Positions 5,224-5,527 of a stretch of DNA of 5,527 nt are shown here, in pieces (position 1 is the stretch's first letter; each line of letters begins with the position of its first letter). A program made the translations under genes and the position numbers. This stretch comes from Parvibaculum sp964560165 (GTDB lineage: Bacteria; Pseudomonadota; Alphaproteobacteria; Parvibaculales; Parvibaculaceae). Location of the stretch: positions 1-5,527 of the forward strand of contig CAZLLB010000214.1 in the NCBI GenBank assembly GCA_964560165.1, in the 5' to 3' direction. Under the pieces are notes generated by a model that saw only the letters and a list, made by a program, of their open reading frames with translations, was not told where the DNA came from and made no database searches.

Positions 5224-5527
5224 ATGTCCCTTCGTAATATCGCGATCATTGCCCACGTTGACCATGGGAAAACAACCCTCGTTGACCAGCTCCTACGCCA
5301 GTCCGGCACATTCCGAGAAAACCAGCAGGTTGCGGAACGTGTTATGGACTCAGGCGATCTTGAGCGTGAACGCGGCATCACCATTCTGGCAAAGCCCACC
5401 AGCGTTGACTGGGTTGACGAAAACGGCGTCCATACGCGCATCAACATCATCGACACTCCCGGCCACGCCGACTTCGGCGGCGAGGTGGAGCGCATCCTCT
5501 CCATGGTCGACGGCGTGGTGCTGCTGG
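5224..5527 (+). CDS. typA: GTP-binding ribosome-associated translation factor TypA/BipA, 5' part
   Basis: This is the first 101 codons of a translational GTPase that binds the 70S ribosome near the elongation factor site and aids ribosome assembly and growth under stress. The reading frame is cut by the right edge; the full protein is about 600 aa. Seen: the P-loop AHVDHGKTT (10-18), switch I with LERERGITILAK (46-57), and the G3 motif DTPGH (77-81) followed by ADFGGEVERILSMVDGVVLL. The pattern MDSGDLERERGITILAK together with FGGEVER separates TypA from LepA, EF-G and PrfC. The start ATG-5224 fits the family N-terminus (MSLRNIAIIAHVDHGKTT) and has a modest GGCGGA upstream. It follows a terminator-like hairpin and its own predicted promoter, so it is probably an independent unit. 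Confidence 0.95.
   Translation, partial: MSLRNIAIIAHVDHGKTTLVDQLLRQSGTFRENQQVAERVMDSGDLERERGITILAKPTSVDWVDENGVHTRINIIDTPGHADFGGEVERILSMVDGVVLL

Noticed and set aside
1..5527. Mobile elements, CRISPR arrays, phage genes, tRNA or rRNA genes
   Set aside because: No transposase, repeat-spacer pattern, integrase, attachment site or structural RNA gene other than the sRNA was seen. Codon use looks even across the genes.

Overview
The window looks like the chromosome of an alphaproteobacterium, most likely of the Rhizobiales/Hyphomicrobiales. The evidence is GC-rich coding sequence, a small-RNA gene resembling the alphaproteobacterial MmgR family, a PlcP-type metallophosphoesterase paired with a lipid glycosyltransferase, and a TypA start typical of Proteobacteria. 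The species cannot be named from the sequence alone.

Layout, left to right. Positions 21-114 (minus strand) hold a probable trans-acting small RNA with its own promoter (121-148) and a perfect intrinsic terminator with seven U. A non-coding leader (149-388) carries a run of nine C. A secreted SLT-type lytic transglycosylase follows (389-1321, plus). It converges on a YegS/DgkB-type lipid kinase (1318-2211, minus), and the two stop codons overlap in a CTAG tetranucleotide. The divergent spacer between the kinase and the next operon (2212-2330) carries three PhoB-box-like heptamers at an exact 11-bp period (2228-2256). These are followed by a plus-strand two-gene operon: a metallophosphoesterase (2331-3275), best read as the phospholipase C PlcP, and a GT4 glycosyltransferase (3278-4411), best read as Agt, with 2 bp between them. 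A periplasmic YceI-family protein (4457-5032) follows 45 bp later and ends at a long hairpin (5049-5088). A sigma70-like promoter (5129-5157) then precedes typA/bipA (5224 onward), which runs off the right edge.

How the genes work together. The centre of the window reads as a phosphate-starvation membrane-remodelling module. PlcP would strip the head group from phospholipids to release phosphate and leave diacylglycerol. Agt would glycosylate that diacylglycerol into phosphorus-free glycolipids. The divergent lipid kinase, which could turn diacylglycerol back into phosphatidic acid, shares the same Pho-box intergenic region. PlcP-Agt lipid remodelling is known in Sinorhizobium/Agrobacterium and marine heterotrophs. 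The tandem Pho boxes and the possible opposite control of the kinase are read here from the sequence. The transglycosylase, YceI and TypA genes appear to be ordinary neighbours.
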